From assembly GCA_965203365.1 (NCBI GenBank), contig OZ241878.1, forward strand, positions 2,232,001 through 2,296,000: a stretch of 64,000 nucleotides of DNA. The letters are read 5' to 3'. The notes beneath the pieces are model-generated. The model saw nothing but the letters and a program-made list of their open reading frames with translations. It had not been told where the DNA came from and made no database searches. Every line of letters starts with the position of its first letter. Within the stretch, counting starts at the first letter, position 1. This DNA is from VYFG01 sp965203365. Lineage in GTDB: Bacteria; Pseudomonadota; Gammaproteobacteria; Arenicellales; Poriferihabitantaceae. Both the position numbers and the translations under genes were made by a program. Positions 34,229-42,692 of the stretch are shown here, piece after piece.

Positions 34229-35959
34229 TTAATCGTTGAGTGCCTGGATCAAGGTGCGCAATTCTTCCGGCTCTCTGGCCGCCAGAATACCGGATAAGGC
34301 CCTTTTCAATTGTCCGACATGGCTCATGCGGATCTGTTGCTTGACGGCGAGCAGGGAAGAGGGTTCCATGCTGAACGACCGCAGACCCAAGGCCAGCAAG
34401 ATCCGGGTATAAGATGGATTACCGGCCATCTCACCGCACATCAGTACGGGCACCCCGGCTTGACGGCCGGATTCAATGACATTTTTGATCAACCGAAGGA
34501 TCGATGGATGCATCGGGTCATACAGATAGTTCACGGCATCATCGACGCGATCAATGGCTAGGGTGTACTGGATCAGATCATTCGTTCCGATGGACAGGAA
34601 ATCCAGCTTGCGGGCAAAAATATCGGCCGAGACCGCGGCCGCTGGTACCTCAATCATACCCCCCACTGGCAGGTCCGGGTCGAACGGCTCCCCCTGATCG
34701 GTCAGCTCCTGTCGGACTTCGGCAATCAGCGAGAGCAATTGGTTGACTTCGTCCAGATTGGACAGCATGGGGATCAGCATCCGCGCATGACCATGTGCGG
34801 AAGCACGAAAGATGGCCCGCAGTTGGGGCTTGAACAGGGCGAGATCATGCAGGCAAAGCCGGATGGCCCGTATGCCGAGTGCCGGATTGATGGCCCGTGC
34901 ATTGCCCGAGCGGATCCCCTCCACCTGCTTGTCGGCCCCGAGATCCACCGTGCGGATGTTGACCGGTGTCTGGCTGCGCTCAAGCAATTCCCGGTAAACC
35001 CGATACTGCTCCTCCTCATCGGGCATCTCACGGCGGTTCATAAACAGGAATTCAGTTCGATACAGCCCCACACCATCGGCATTCTGGGCCACGCTCAGGT
35101 CGACTTCATCCAGAAATTCCACATTGGAAAGCAACGACACCGCCTTTCCGTCCAAGGTCGTGGAGGCCGCCTCCTTGAGACTCTCCAAGGCCTGATGACG
35201 TCGGACGATCTTCTCTCGTCGCTGCCGGTAGGCGGCCAGGGCGGATTCGTCCGGATTGACCAGAATGATGCCGCGCTTGCCATCCAGAATCAGCCGATCG
35301 TCTGTGTGGAGATATCGGATGGCGCCGTGTAGCCCCACGATGGCGGGGATTTGCAGGCTACGGGCCAGAATCGCCGTGTGGGAGATCGGGCTTCCTAGAC
35401 GGGTGATAAAGCCGGTCGGCCGGTGTTTTTTCAGTTCGATGGTATCGGCCGGTGTCAGGTCGGTGGCCACAATCACTTCCCCATCGAAGGTGCCCTCATG
35501 AGGGGGCACCAGCGTATCGTCATTGTCCATCAGTGACGCCACAATGCGACTGACTACCTGGGCGACATCGGTTGATTTACTGCTTAGGTAGGGGTCCGAC
35601 ATGCGAGAGAACTGTAACTCGAGCTGGCGGCCGAAGCGCGACAGTGCACATTCGGCATTGATGCGCTGAGTGCGGATCAGTTGAGCGGTTTCCGACCACA
35701 GCATGGGGTCTTCCAGCATCGTGACATGCGCCTCCAACAATCCGACGACTTCCGCAGGCAGGGGGCCATCATAGTCAGATTTCAGATTCAGAAGCGAATC
35801 CTTGGCCAGACGGATTCCGTTGGCCAAACGGTCAATTTCTGACTCGACCGCGCCTTCTTCAATAGAGTACTCGCTGATCTCCGGGGAGGGTCGGCTGACA
35901 ATCCGCGCCCTGCCGATCGCAATGCCATGCCCCACACCAGTGCCGTGAAGTGCCAGCAT
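34229..35959 (-). CDS. ptsI: Phosphoenolpyruvate-protein phosphotransferase (PTS enzyme I)
   Basis: Enzyme I takes phosphate from phosphoenolpyruvate and passes it to an HPr protein. The 576-residue product begins MLALHGTGVGHGIAIGRARI; an upstream extension of 24 codons overlaps npr and is rejected. The phosphorylated histidine lies in GSPISHTAILARSL. C-terminal PEP-binding motifs include GVGLYRTEFLFMNR, LGIRAIRLCL, and LSIGTNDLIQYTLAIDR. No N-terminal GAF domain exists, so it is not the NtrP form of enzyme I although it works with NPr here. No sugar permeases are visible, so the relay is regulatory. Confidence 0.94.
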   Translation of the reverse strand: MLALHGTGVGHGIAIGRARIVSRPSPEISEYSIEEGAVESEIDRLANGIRLAKDSLLNLKSDYDGPLPAEVVGLLEAHVTMLEDPMLWSETAQLIRTQRINAECALSRFGRQLELQFSRMSDPYLSSKSTDVAQVVSRIVASLMDNDDTLVPPHEGTFDGEVIVATDLTPADTIELKKHRPTGFITRLGSPISHTAILARSLQIPAIVGLHGAIRYLHTDDRLILDGKRGIILVNPDESALAAYRQRREKIVRRHQALESLKEAASTTLDGKAVSLLSNVEFLDEVDLSVAQNADGVGLYRTEFLFMNRREMPDEEEQYRVYRELLERSQTPVNIRTVDLGADKQVEGIRSGNARAINPALGIRAIRLCLHDLALFKPQLRAIFRASAHGHARMLIPMLSNLDEVNQLLSLIAEVRQELTDQGEPFDPDLPVGGMIEVPAAAVSADIFARKLDFLSIGTNDLIQYTLAIDRVDDAVNYLYDPMHPSILRLIKNVIESGRQAGVPVLMCGEMAGNPSYTRILLALGLRSFSMEPSSLLAVKQQIRMSHVGQLKRALSGILAAREPEELRTLIQALND

Positions 35960-35984
35960 CAGACCCGCCTGTCGATTCCGTCGT

Positions 35985-36254
35985 TCACTCGCCCTCCCCA
36001 AAGCAACTGGCGAACAGCGCCTGGATCGCATTCACGGCTGCCTGTTCGTCCTCGCCGTCTACCCTCAGACCCAGTTCCGTGCCTTGAGCCGCCGCCAGCA
36101 TCAAGACACCCATGATGCTTTTTCCATCCACCTCCTGCCCATTCGCCGACAGCTTGATATGGGAGGAAAAGCCGGCACAGAGCTTGACCAGCTTGGAGGC
36201 AGCCCGGACATGCAGCCCCAGTTTGTTGATCACGGGGAGGGTGATTTCGATCAT
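35985..36254 (-). CDS. HPr-family phosphocarrier (NPr)
   Basis: The 89-residue protein starts MIEITLPVINKLGLHVRAAS. The phosphoryl-accepting histidine is in GLHVRAAS, and the serine regulated by HPr kinase lies in DGKSIMGVLMLAA. Sequence and position (rapZ–npr–ptsI) fit the nitrogen-PTS phosphocarrier. The start forms ATGA with the rapZ stop. Presence of hprK and the conserved serine suggests that it is regulated by serine phosphorylation. Confidence 0.93.
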   Translation of the reverse strand: MIEITLPVINKLGLHVRAASKLVKLCAGFSSHIKLSANGQEVDGKSIMGVLMLAAAQGTELGLRVDGEDEQAAVNAIQALFASCFGEGE

Positions 36255-37159
36255 ATGGGCTCCGCTGGGGCGCATTCCCGACTATCCGGTGTCCGCTCTG
36301 GCATCTCCCGGTGGCGAACCTGGACATTGAGCTTTCCCTGATGAAACTTTTCGGCCAGCCGTTCGCAAATGTACACCGAACGATGCTGCCCGCCGGTGCA
36401 GCCCACTGCGACCGTGAGATAGCTCCGGTTCTCGCTATCAAATCCCGGCAACCACTTGAACAAAAAGCGGTAGATCTCCTCGGTCATCTCCACCACCATG
36501 GGCTGACTGTCCAGAAATCTCTGCACCTCAATATCCAGGCCAGTCCGGTGACGCAACGTCCTGTTCCAGTGTGGATTGGGCAGGCAACGGACATCGAAAA
36601 TGAAGTCGGCTTCTCGCGGGGTACCGCACTTAAATCCAAATGACTCGAATAACAACAGAGGGCTTTGGCCACCGGTGGCCCCCGAAAAATCCCGAACCAT
36701 GGTCCGCAACTCGTGGGGGGTGGTGTCAGTGGTGTCGATGACCTTGTCCGCACGATCATGTAATGGCAGAAGCAGGGCCCATTCCTGACGAATGCCCTCA
36801 ATCAGCGGAGTGGTGCCATCGGTCAGCGGATGCTTGCGGCGGGTTTCGCCATAGCGCTGTACCAGCGTCAGCTCCTCAGCTTTCAAAAACAAGGTGCGAA
36901 AAGGTCGGCCATTCAACGTCATCGCGTCCAGAACACTGCCCAATCCCTCCGCCATTCGATGGGTTCGAGAATCAATACTCACCGCCGCATTGACTATATC
37001 ATGCTGGCCCGCCATTCCATCATTCCGTAGGCAGCGCCAGAATTCCGGGATCAGGACCGACGGCAGGTTGTCCACACAGTAATAGCCGATATCCTCAAGT
37101 GATTGCAGGGCCACACTCTTGCCGGATCCTGATAATCCGCTGACAATAATCAGATCCAT
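36251..37159 (-). CDS. rapZ: RNase adapter protein RapZ
   Basis: RapZ binds small RNAs and directs RNase E to GlmZ in enterics, controlling glucosamine-6-phosphate synthesis. The 302-residue protein has Walker A IIVSGLSGSGKSVALQSLED, then GYYCVDNLPSVLI, Walker B-like residues, and the C-terminal RNA-binding part with VAVGCTGGQHRSVYICERLA. Length is typical (about 284-300). Tightly coupled to npr (ATGA) and 17 nt after hprK. Confidence 0.95.
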   Translation of the reverse strand: MDLIIVSGLSGSGKSVALQSLEDIGYYCVDNLPSVLIPEFWRCLRNDGMAGQHDIVNAAVSIDSRTHRMAEGLGSVLDAMTLNGRPFRTLFLKAEELTLVQRYGETRRKHPLTDGTTPLIEGIRQEWALLLPLHDRADKVIDTTDTTPHELRTMVRDFSGATGGQSPLLLFESFGFKCGTPREADFIFDVRCLPNPHWNRTLRHRTGLDIEVQRFLDSQPMVVEMTEEIYRFLFKWLPGFDSENRSYLTVAVGCTGGQHRSVYICERLAEKFHQGKLNVQVRHREMPERTPDSRECAPAEPI

Positions 37160-37175
37160 GGTTCTGTCCGTCGGC

Positions 37176-38159
37176 TCATTCGGGCCCCTTGATACCCATC
37201 CGGTGGTTATGGCGCTGGAGAAATTCCAGACTACTGTGTTCCCCCGCCATTCTCAGTAGATGGTCCCGGATCGCCGCCTCGATGAGGACTGACAGATTGC
37301 GTCCCGGCGCCACCAGGATATGCAGACAGGGAATTTTGACACCCAGGATTTCTACGGTCTCAAGACTGGGCAGCAACCGGTCCAGGTTCTGCATGTCGTG
37401 GTCTGTGGCATCGGTGAGATTGATGATCAATTCCAGTTCATAGTCATCCAGAACGGCCGAGGGGCCGAACATCTTTTTTACGTTGATAATCCCCAGACCC
37501 CGTATTTCAATGTGCTCCTTCAACGCCGGTGGACACACTCCCAGCAATTCCGGTCCGTCACGACGATAGAGTTCCACCACATCGTCAGCGATGAGTTGAT
37601 GTCCCCTTTGCACCAGATCCAAGGCCACTTCGCTCTTGCCGATACCACTCATTCCGGTAATCATCACGCCGGTATTCATCACGGCCAGGAAGACTCCGTG
37701 GCGATGACAATGCGGGGACAGCAGTTTGCCCAGATTGGCCTGGAGAAAATCCAGCAACGCATCGGCATGCAGCGGAGTCCGAAGCAGGGCAATATCCAAC
37801 TGGCGACAGACCTCCTCCAGCGCCGGGTTGGAATTCACGCCCCCGCACAGAATCGTCGCCAGGGTGACTTCGGTATCAAAGCACGGCGCCTGCCGCAATT
37901 CCCCCCCTCCCTGACGATAGAGCCAATCGAGGGACACTTCGTCCACCAACTGAATCGGAACCGCCCGCAAGGGATTCAGAAACCCATACAGATTGGCATG
38001 CTGATAGCACTCTTTGACCGGTTTGCTGGAATCCAGATACCAGCATGCACCCGGTATATGGTCCAGCACCTGCCGGACCGGGTTGTCCTCACTGGATGAT
38101 TCCAATGCTACCGGCCGCACTGCGTTTTCTCTCACCCGACAATCATCCCTCGGAGCCAT
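37176..38159 (-). CDS. hprK: HPr kinase/phosphorylase
   Basis: HprK phosphorylates and dephosphorylates a serine of HPr/NPr. The start MAPRDDCRVRENAVRPVALE gives 327 residues and overlaps ptsN by 17 nt; the longer open frame upstream is an antisense-frame artefact inside ptsN. Walker A is MITGMSGIGKSEVALDL, followed by LIADDVVELYR and the signature LKEHIEIRGLGIINVKKMFG. The conserved C-terminal segment LRMAGEHSSLEFL is less typical. Together with PtsI, NPr and PtsN it forms a complete regulatory relay. Confidence 0.94.
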   Translation of the reverse strand: MAPRDDCRVRENAVRPVALESSSEDNPVRQVLDHIPGACWYLDSSKPVKECYQHANLYGFLNPLRAVPIQLVDEVSLDWLYRQGGGELRQAPCFDTEVTLATILCGGVNSNPALEEVCRQLDIALLRTPLHADALLDFLQANLGKLLSPHCHRHGVFLAVMNTGVMITGMSGIGKSEVALDLVQRGHQLIADDVVELYRRDGPELLGVCPPALKEHIEIRGLGIINVKKMFGPSAVLDDYELELIINLTDATDHDMQNLDRLLPSLETVEILGVKIPCLHILVAPGRNLSVLIEAAIRDHLLRMAGEHSSLEFLQRHNHRMGIKGPE

Positions 38160-38649
38160 GGGATTCGGAGACGTCAAACAAGGCAGCGACCTGTTCCCGG
38201 GAATGGCACTCCTTGATGGACTCGACGAAATTCTGATCCTGAAACCGCTGCACCAAGAGGGAATATAGCTTGAGATGGATTTCCTTGGATTCCACTGGCA
38301 CCAGCATACCCACCACCAGCCAAACCGGCTTGCCGTCAGGCGCATCATAATCAATGGGATGGCGCAGCCGAATCACGCTGATGATCGGTCGTTTCAGGTT
38401 CTCGATTCGTCCGTGTGGCACCGCGACCCCATCCCCCAGTCCGGTACTGCCAAGCCGCTCGCGTTCCGTGAGTTTTTTGAAAATACAATCTTCCGCCACA
38501 GTCTCCAACCCGTCACACGACAACTTGGCAATGTGTTCGAAAAGCCGTTTTCGACTGGTGGTGTCCAGATTCAACTCAATCCGGCCGATCTCCAGAAAAT
38601 TGTTCAGCACAGGACAGGCTCCATCGTCATTGAGGGGGCTGGTATTCAT
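38143..38649 (-). CDS. ptsN: Nitrogen-regulatory PTS EIIA (PtsN)
   Basis: PtsN is the terminal acceptor of the nitrogen PTS and regulates potassium transport, envelope stress and metabolism by its phosphorylation state. The 168-residue protein carries the phosphorylated histidine in GDGVAVPHGRIENL. Family segments LGSTGLGDG and VPVESKEIHLKLYSLLVQRF are clear. Its ATG overlaps the hpf stop by 4 nt. Confidence 0.95.
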   Translation of the reverse strand: MNTSPLNDDGACPVLNNFLEIGRIELNLDTTSRKRLFEHIAKLSCDGLETVAEDCIFKKLTERERLGSTGLGDGVAVPHGRIENLKRPIISVIRLRHPIDYDAPDGKPVWLVVGMLVPVESKEIHLKLYSLLVQRFQDQNFVESIKECHSREQVAALFDVSESHGSEG

Positions 38650-38984
38650 CGTTCATCTTTGGCATCGAAATCCTGACTCAACACCGCATCTGTCCGGTGA
38701 TGGTCGGTCAGTTTCTCTTTGTGTTTGAGCACCTGTCGGTCCAGTTTGCTCACCATGCTATCAATCGCGGCATACATATCATCGCAGGTGCTGGACGCAT
38801 GGATCATCGCTCCTTTGGCATTAATTGTTGCTTCTGCCATATGCCGCTTCTTCTCCACCTGCAAAATGACATTGGTTTTCGTCAGATGGTCAAAGTGTCT
38901 GACAATTTTCTCAACCTTCCCTGCCACATACTGATGCATGGAGTCGGTGACGTTCACATGATGTCCGCTGATTGAAATTTGCAT
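38646..38984 (-). CDS. hpf: Ribosome hibernation promoting factor, short form
   Basis: HPF binds the 30S decoding centre and promotes 100S ribosome dimers in stationary phase. The start MQISISGHHVNVTDSMHQYV gives 112 residues; the upstream extension of 22 codons has no family support. The central VEKKRHMAEATINAKGAMIH and DDMYAAIDSMVSKLDRQVLK are the rRNA-binding helix/strand region. The long-form C-terminal dimerisation domain is absent. Located between rpoN and ptsN as in most proteobacteria. Confidence 0.95.
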   Translation of the reverse strand: MQISISGHHVNVTDSMHQYVAGKVEKIVRHFDHLTKTNVILQVEKKRHMAEATINAKGAMIHASSTCDDMYAAIDSMVSKLDRQVLKHKEKLTDHHRTDAVLSQDFDAKDER

Positions 38985-39054
38985 AATGGGTACCTTCATA
39001 CAATGAATGGAATGCCGGTCATTTGGATCGCAAAAAGCATGACGAAACACAGGC

Positions 39055-40494
39055 TCAACCTTTCGCCGCCTCCAATAGTGATTTGCGTCGACTGGACGGC
39101 AGAATGTTCATCTGCTCGCGATACTTTGCGACAGTACGACGAGCGATATCAAATCCTAGAGAGCGAAGCCGCTCGTGGATTGTCATGTCACTGATCGGAC
39201 TTAAGGGAGATTCGGCGGCCACCATCTCCTGGATCAATGCCCGGACCGCCACCGACGAGGACAGATGGCCATTCCCGGCACCGACCCCCGTGGAAAAGAA
39301 ATATCGTAACTCGAATGTCCCCATTGGGGTCAACATGTATTTTCCGTTCACCGCCCGCGACACAGTGGATTCGTGAATGTCCAGCCCCTCGGCAATTTCA
39401 CGCATCCGCATCGGTTTCATCATCGCCGGGCCATGGTCGAAGAAAGATTGTTGGTGCACCACGATTTCCGACGCCACGGATCGGACGGTTTCGTGACGCT
39501 TTTTGAGATTCGCCAACAACCACTGGGCATCCTGGAGTTGAACCTTGAGTCGGGAAAACGAGTCGTTCCGATGATTTTCCTTCACCAGCAGCCGATAATT
39601 CGGGTTGATCAACAGCTTGGGCAAGGCTGCCATATTGAGCCTCGCCGTCCAGACCCGGTTCTGCCGCTCCACCAGAATATCCGGCAGGATGTAATTCACC
39701 GACACTCTGCCGACACTGTAGCCAGGATGTGGGTTCAAGTCCCGGATCAGTTTCACGGCTTCACACAGAATATCCTGCCCAACCCCCAACTTTCGGCGCA
39801 AGGCCGGAAAATCCCGGTTGGCTAATAGGGGCAGATAGGACTGGACCAAGGTTTTTGCGGCCTCCAGCGCACTTCCTCCCGAGGGTTGGGCCGACAATTG
39901 GAGTAACAGACATTCCTCAGGGGTTCGCGCCCCCACGCCGATCGGATCCAGAGACTGCACGGTACCAAGGGCGCTTTCCAGGTCCGACAGGGTAATTTTC
40001 GTATCCGACGCCAGAGTATCCTGCATCTCGACCAGCAGGGTCTCCAAATCTACTTCAAGATAGCCCGCCTCATTGAGGTGAAGCACAAGATAATCGGTCA
40101 GAACCCTTTGCAGTGGATTCAGTGGCAGAAGGTTGAGTTGGTCGCCCAGCGTATCGTAAAGTGATTCGTTCTGATGGGGTTGCGTCAGGGTTTCGCTGAG
40201 CCCATTGGCTTGGGGAAATAAAGAGGGCGACGGCCGCGTGCTCCAGTCGACCCAATCTTCACCGAGAGAGCCACGTGATTCGTCCATAAATTCCATGGCC
40301 GGAACTGGACCGTCTGGGACCGACTCATGCTGACTGTCCGCCTCTTCCATTTCCAGCAGAGGGTTGGTCATGTGGGCGTCCATCAACGCCGCGGAAAGCT
40401 CGACTGCATTCATCTGCAATAACCCGATGGCCTGCTGCAACTGGGGCGTCATGACCAAACGCTGGCTCTGTTTCAGATTCAGTGCGGCTTTCAT
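39055..40494 (-). CDS. rpoN: RNA polymerase sigma-54 factor
   Basis: Sigma-54 directs RNA polymerase to -24/-12 promoters and needs AAA+ activators. The start MKAALNLKQSQRLVMTPQLQ gives 479 residues; an upstream start adds 8. Region I is the Gln/Leu-rich QQAIGLLQMNAVEL; region II is acidic. Core-binding and helix-turn-helix regions follow (IAEGLDIHESTVSRAVNGKY). The RpoN box reads ARRTVAKYREQM. Usually lptB lies immediately upstream; here an island separates them. Confidence 0.96.
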   Translation of the reverse strand: MKAALNLKQSQRLVMTPQLQQAIGLLQMNAVELSAALMDAHMTNPLLEMEEADSQHESVPDGPVPAMEFMDESRGSLGEDWVDWSTRPSPSLFPQANGLSETLTQPHQNESLYDTLGDQLNLLPLNPLQRVLTDYLVLHLNEAGYLEVDLETLLVEMQDTLASDTKITLSDLESALGTVQSLDPIGVGARTPEECLLLQLSAQPSGGSALEAAKTLVQSYLPLLANRDFPALRRKLGVGQDILCEAVKLIRDLNPHPGYSVGRVSVNYILPDILVERQNRVWTARLNMAALPKLLINPNYRLLVKENHRNDSFSRLKVQLQDAQWLLANLKKRHETVRSVASEIVVHQQSFFDHGPAMMKPMRMREIAEGLDIHESTVSRAVNGKYMLTPMGTFELRYFFSTGVGAGNGHLSSSVAVRALIQEMVAAESPLSPISDMTIHERLRSLGFDIARRTVAKYREQMNILPSSRRKSLLEAAKG

Positions 40495-40541
40495 CCAGTA
40501 ATTAGTGGGTAATGTCACAGGAGCATTGTACCCAAAATTCA

Positions 40542-40561
40542 GGCATAACAGGCATTATGCC
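40542..40561. promoter_or_regulatory. Inverted repeat overlapping the probable rpoN promoter
   Basis: GGCATAA and TTATGCC are exact complements separated by six bases, about 50 bp upstream of rpoN. On the minus strand a -10-like TACAAT lies nearby at 40525-40530, so the repeat would cover the -35 area. This would fit an operator controlling rpoN now that the native lptB-side promoter is distant. Confidence 0.45.
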
Positions 40562-40742
40562 CCACAACTGCCCCGCTGTATCTGAAGGTAGTTGAATCCG
40601 TCTGATCCCGTCACTGACTCGAACGGGTGATATCGTTAAGTATGATGCATTGAGAGAGCCAGCCCGCCTGAATGCGCCCCTGTCTTCAGACGTCGAACCA
40701 AGATGCCTGTCCAGATTGAAGACAGGCCGCAGTGGCCGACCA

Positions 40743-40813
40743 CCGCGCTCCCTCTCTTCGGGGGATGCTCTCATACCGGGAGCGCGGCGAGTGTTGCACT
40801 TCGGAGTGGAAGT
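40743..40813 (+). repeat. Hairpin-bearing repeat, copy 2
   Basis: It matches the copy at 604-676 over about 71 bp with roughly ten differences, keeping the hairpin arms around GCGCTCCC and GGGAGCGC and the tail GTGTTGCACTTCGGAGTGGA. It marks the rpoN-side border of the island that separates rpoN from lptB. Confidence 0.7.
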
Positions 40814-41541
40814 CGGGTGCGATAATGGATGCCCTGCGAACTGACAGGGACTGAAGTCGGGAAACCCAGAACAGTGGCGGAGGAAGTGGTGGCTGAACTG
40901 CTACCGGTCTGAACATGGTATTGTGTATCGGACACTGAGACGGTCCGATCTGCTACAGTGGTCTCATCGTCGACCTCTCCCCGAAAGTTGGTTAGCTTTC
41001 AGAAAATGCGTATGATGTGGGTGGTCAAAGTGCTGGTGGGGGGCAAGCGGGCTGGTGGGTCTGACAACGTGCGATGGGGTATGGGATATACTCGAACGAA
41101 ACCTTGCATGGGACCGCGCCTTTGTCCGTGCCCCGCAAAATCGGGTAACGCCTTGAAAGTCGGACGCTGACCACGACCGAACTGCCGCTGTCGTTCGCGC
41201 GACGAAATGGTTCATGTCGAGGAACATTAGGATGCTTGCGAAAGTAGCTGAACAAGGCGTAACGAAACGCTCATGATAGTACTCCCCATTTCCAGATCAG
41301 CGCTCGGATGGAAAGTCCTTCATCCCATTTAGTGAAATGCTTGCAACTTTACTTATGGAAATGCGTAAAGCAATCCACCGTTACGATCATGGGAGCACGA
41401 TCACTACAGGAAGTTTGGGTGTACCTATAAACATGCTCCTGGCGCTTTGGGTTCAAAAGACGAAACGGTTTTGGCGCTTTAGTATCTTGACTCGACATGC
41501 CGTACAAAGACCGTTGGTGTCGCATTGGAAGTGAAACAACA
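40814..41541. other. Non-coding lead-in of the island
   Basis: No recognisable gene. Short frames on both strands lack known motifs. Base composition becomes more AT-rich towards the ParB-like gene, and its promoter presumably lies in the last 200 bases. Confidence 0.4.
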
Positions 41542-42684
41542 ATGACAAACAACAAGGTCCCACAAAACACCCATGAGGGCCTACAACCTGTAACTCTGGA
41601 ATCTCCGAACGATCTGTTCTTTGACGGCAAGAATCCCCGTCTGGTTGAATTGGTCGAGGGGAGTATTCCCTCCCAAGAACAGCTCGTGACAATTCTTTGG
41701 GAAAACATGGCCATCGATGAACTGGTCATGTCGATATCGGCGAGCGGCTACTTCTCTTACGAACCGCTGATTGCCATAAAAGAAGATGGCAAGGGAATCG
41801 TAATCGAAGGCAACAGGCGTTTGGCAGCACTCAAACTCCTGTTGGACCCTCACCTGAGAAGGACAGTGCGTGCCACTGGTATTCCCAAGTTGACGAACCG
41901 ACAAATCAAAGAACTCCAAAAAGTGCCGGTGGTATGGACGACTCGGACAGCGGCATGGAATTACATCGGCTTCAAGCATGTGAATGGACCTGTAAAGTGG
42001 GATTCCTACTCCAAGGCCAAATATATTGCTGAAGTGCATAATGAATTTGGCATTCCCCTGACAAAGATCGCGAGCCAGATTGGCGATAAGCACAAAATTG
42101 TACAACGCCTTTACCGTGCTCTAATGGTTATTGAGCAGGCGGAAAGAACCGGGGTCTACCATAGATCACGTCGATACAAGAGCGATTTTCCTTTTTCCCA
42201 CCTATATACCGGATTAGACTACGATGGCATCTCGTCGTTCGTGCGTCTTCGGTCGGCATCAGTGGAATCGCGCACGCCCGTACCGAAATCGCATCTGCAA
42301 AATCTAGGGGAGCTGTGCACTTGGTTGTATGGGGATAGTACACAAGAACGACAGCCGGTAGTCCAAAGCCAGAACCCGCACTTACGGCAGTTGGATGAAG
42401 TCGTGCAGAGCAAGAGCGCACTGATGGCTCTGCGGGAGCGCATGCCATTGTCAGTCGCATTGGAAATCAGTTACGGTGACGAATCTGTATTCAGGCGATC
42501 ACTCGTTCAGGCTAAGGATGCTTTGCAAAAGGCCAGGGCAACCCTGTCCACTGGCTTCAATGGCGATCGGGAGTTGATCAAACTTGCCGATCAGGTCTCA
42601 GACTTAGCGTTGGATTTATGGGAAGAAATGGAAAGAAAGTTGACCAAAAAGTCGACACGAAAAAGCGCAGGAAGAGCCGAGTAG
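41542..42684 (+). CDS. ParB/Srx-fold domain protein of an uncharacterised two-gene island
   Basis: The product is 380 residues from the ATG used, which follows GGAAG at proper spacing; an ATG 45 nt upstream lacks a ribosome-binding site. Residues about 20-130 form a ParB/sulfiredoxin-like domain: PNDLFFDGKNPRLVEL, a helix IDELVMSISASGYFSYEPLI and the hallmark GIVIEGNRRLAALKLLL (EGNRR near 89-93), which in ParB-type proteins binds nucleotide or has nuclease/ATPase activity. A helix-turn-helix follows (FGIPLTKIASQIGDKHKIVQ). The C-terminal half is helical and ends in a basic tail KLTKKSTRKSAGRAE. It is not a chromosomal ParB: no ParA or parS is nearby and context is an AT-richer island. The partner nuclease-like gene starts 8 nt later. 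Confidence 0.8.
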   Translation: MTNNKVPQNTHEGLQPVTLESPNDLFFDGKNPRLVELVEGSIPSQEQLVTILWENMAIDELVMSISASGYFSYEPLIAIKEDGKGIVIEGNRRLAALKLLLDPHLRRTVRATGIPKLTNRQIKELQKVPVVWTTRTAAWNYIGFKHVNGPVKWDSYSKAKYIAEVHNEFGIPLTKIASQIGDKHKIVQRLYRALMVIEQAERTGVYHRSRRYKSDFPFSHLYTGLDYDGISSFVRLRSASVESRTPVPKSHLQNLGELCTWLYGDSTQERQPVVQSQNPHLRQLDEVVQSKSALMALRERMPLSVALEISYGDESVFRRSLVQAKDALQKARATLSTGFNGDRELIKLADQVSDLALDLWEEMERKLTKKSTRKSAGRAE

Positions 42685-42692
42685 ATTCCCCC

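Noticed and set aside
41542..42684. Chromosome-partitioning ParB
   Set aside because: No ParA, parS-like site or origin genes nearby, and the arrangement with a nuclease-like partner differs from parAB.
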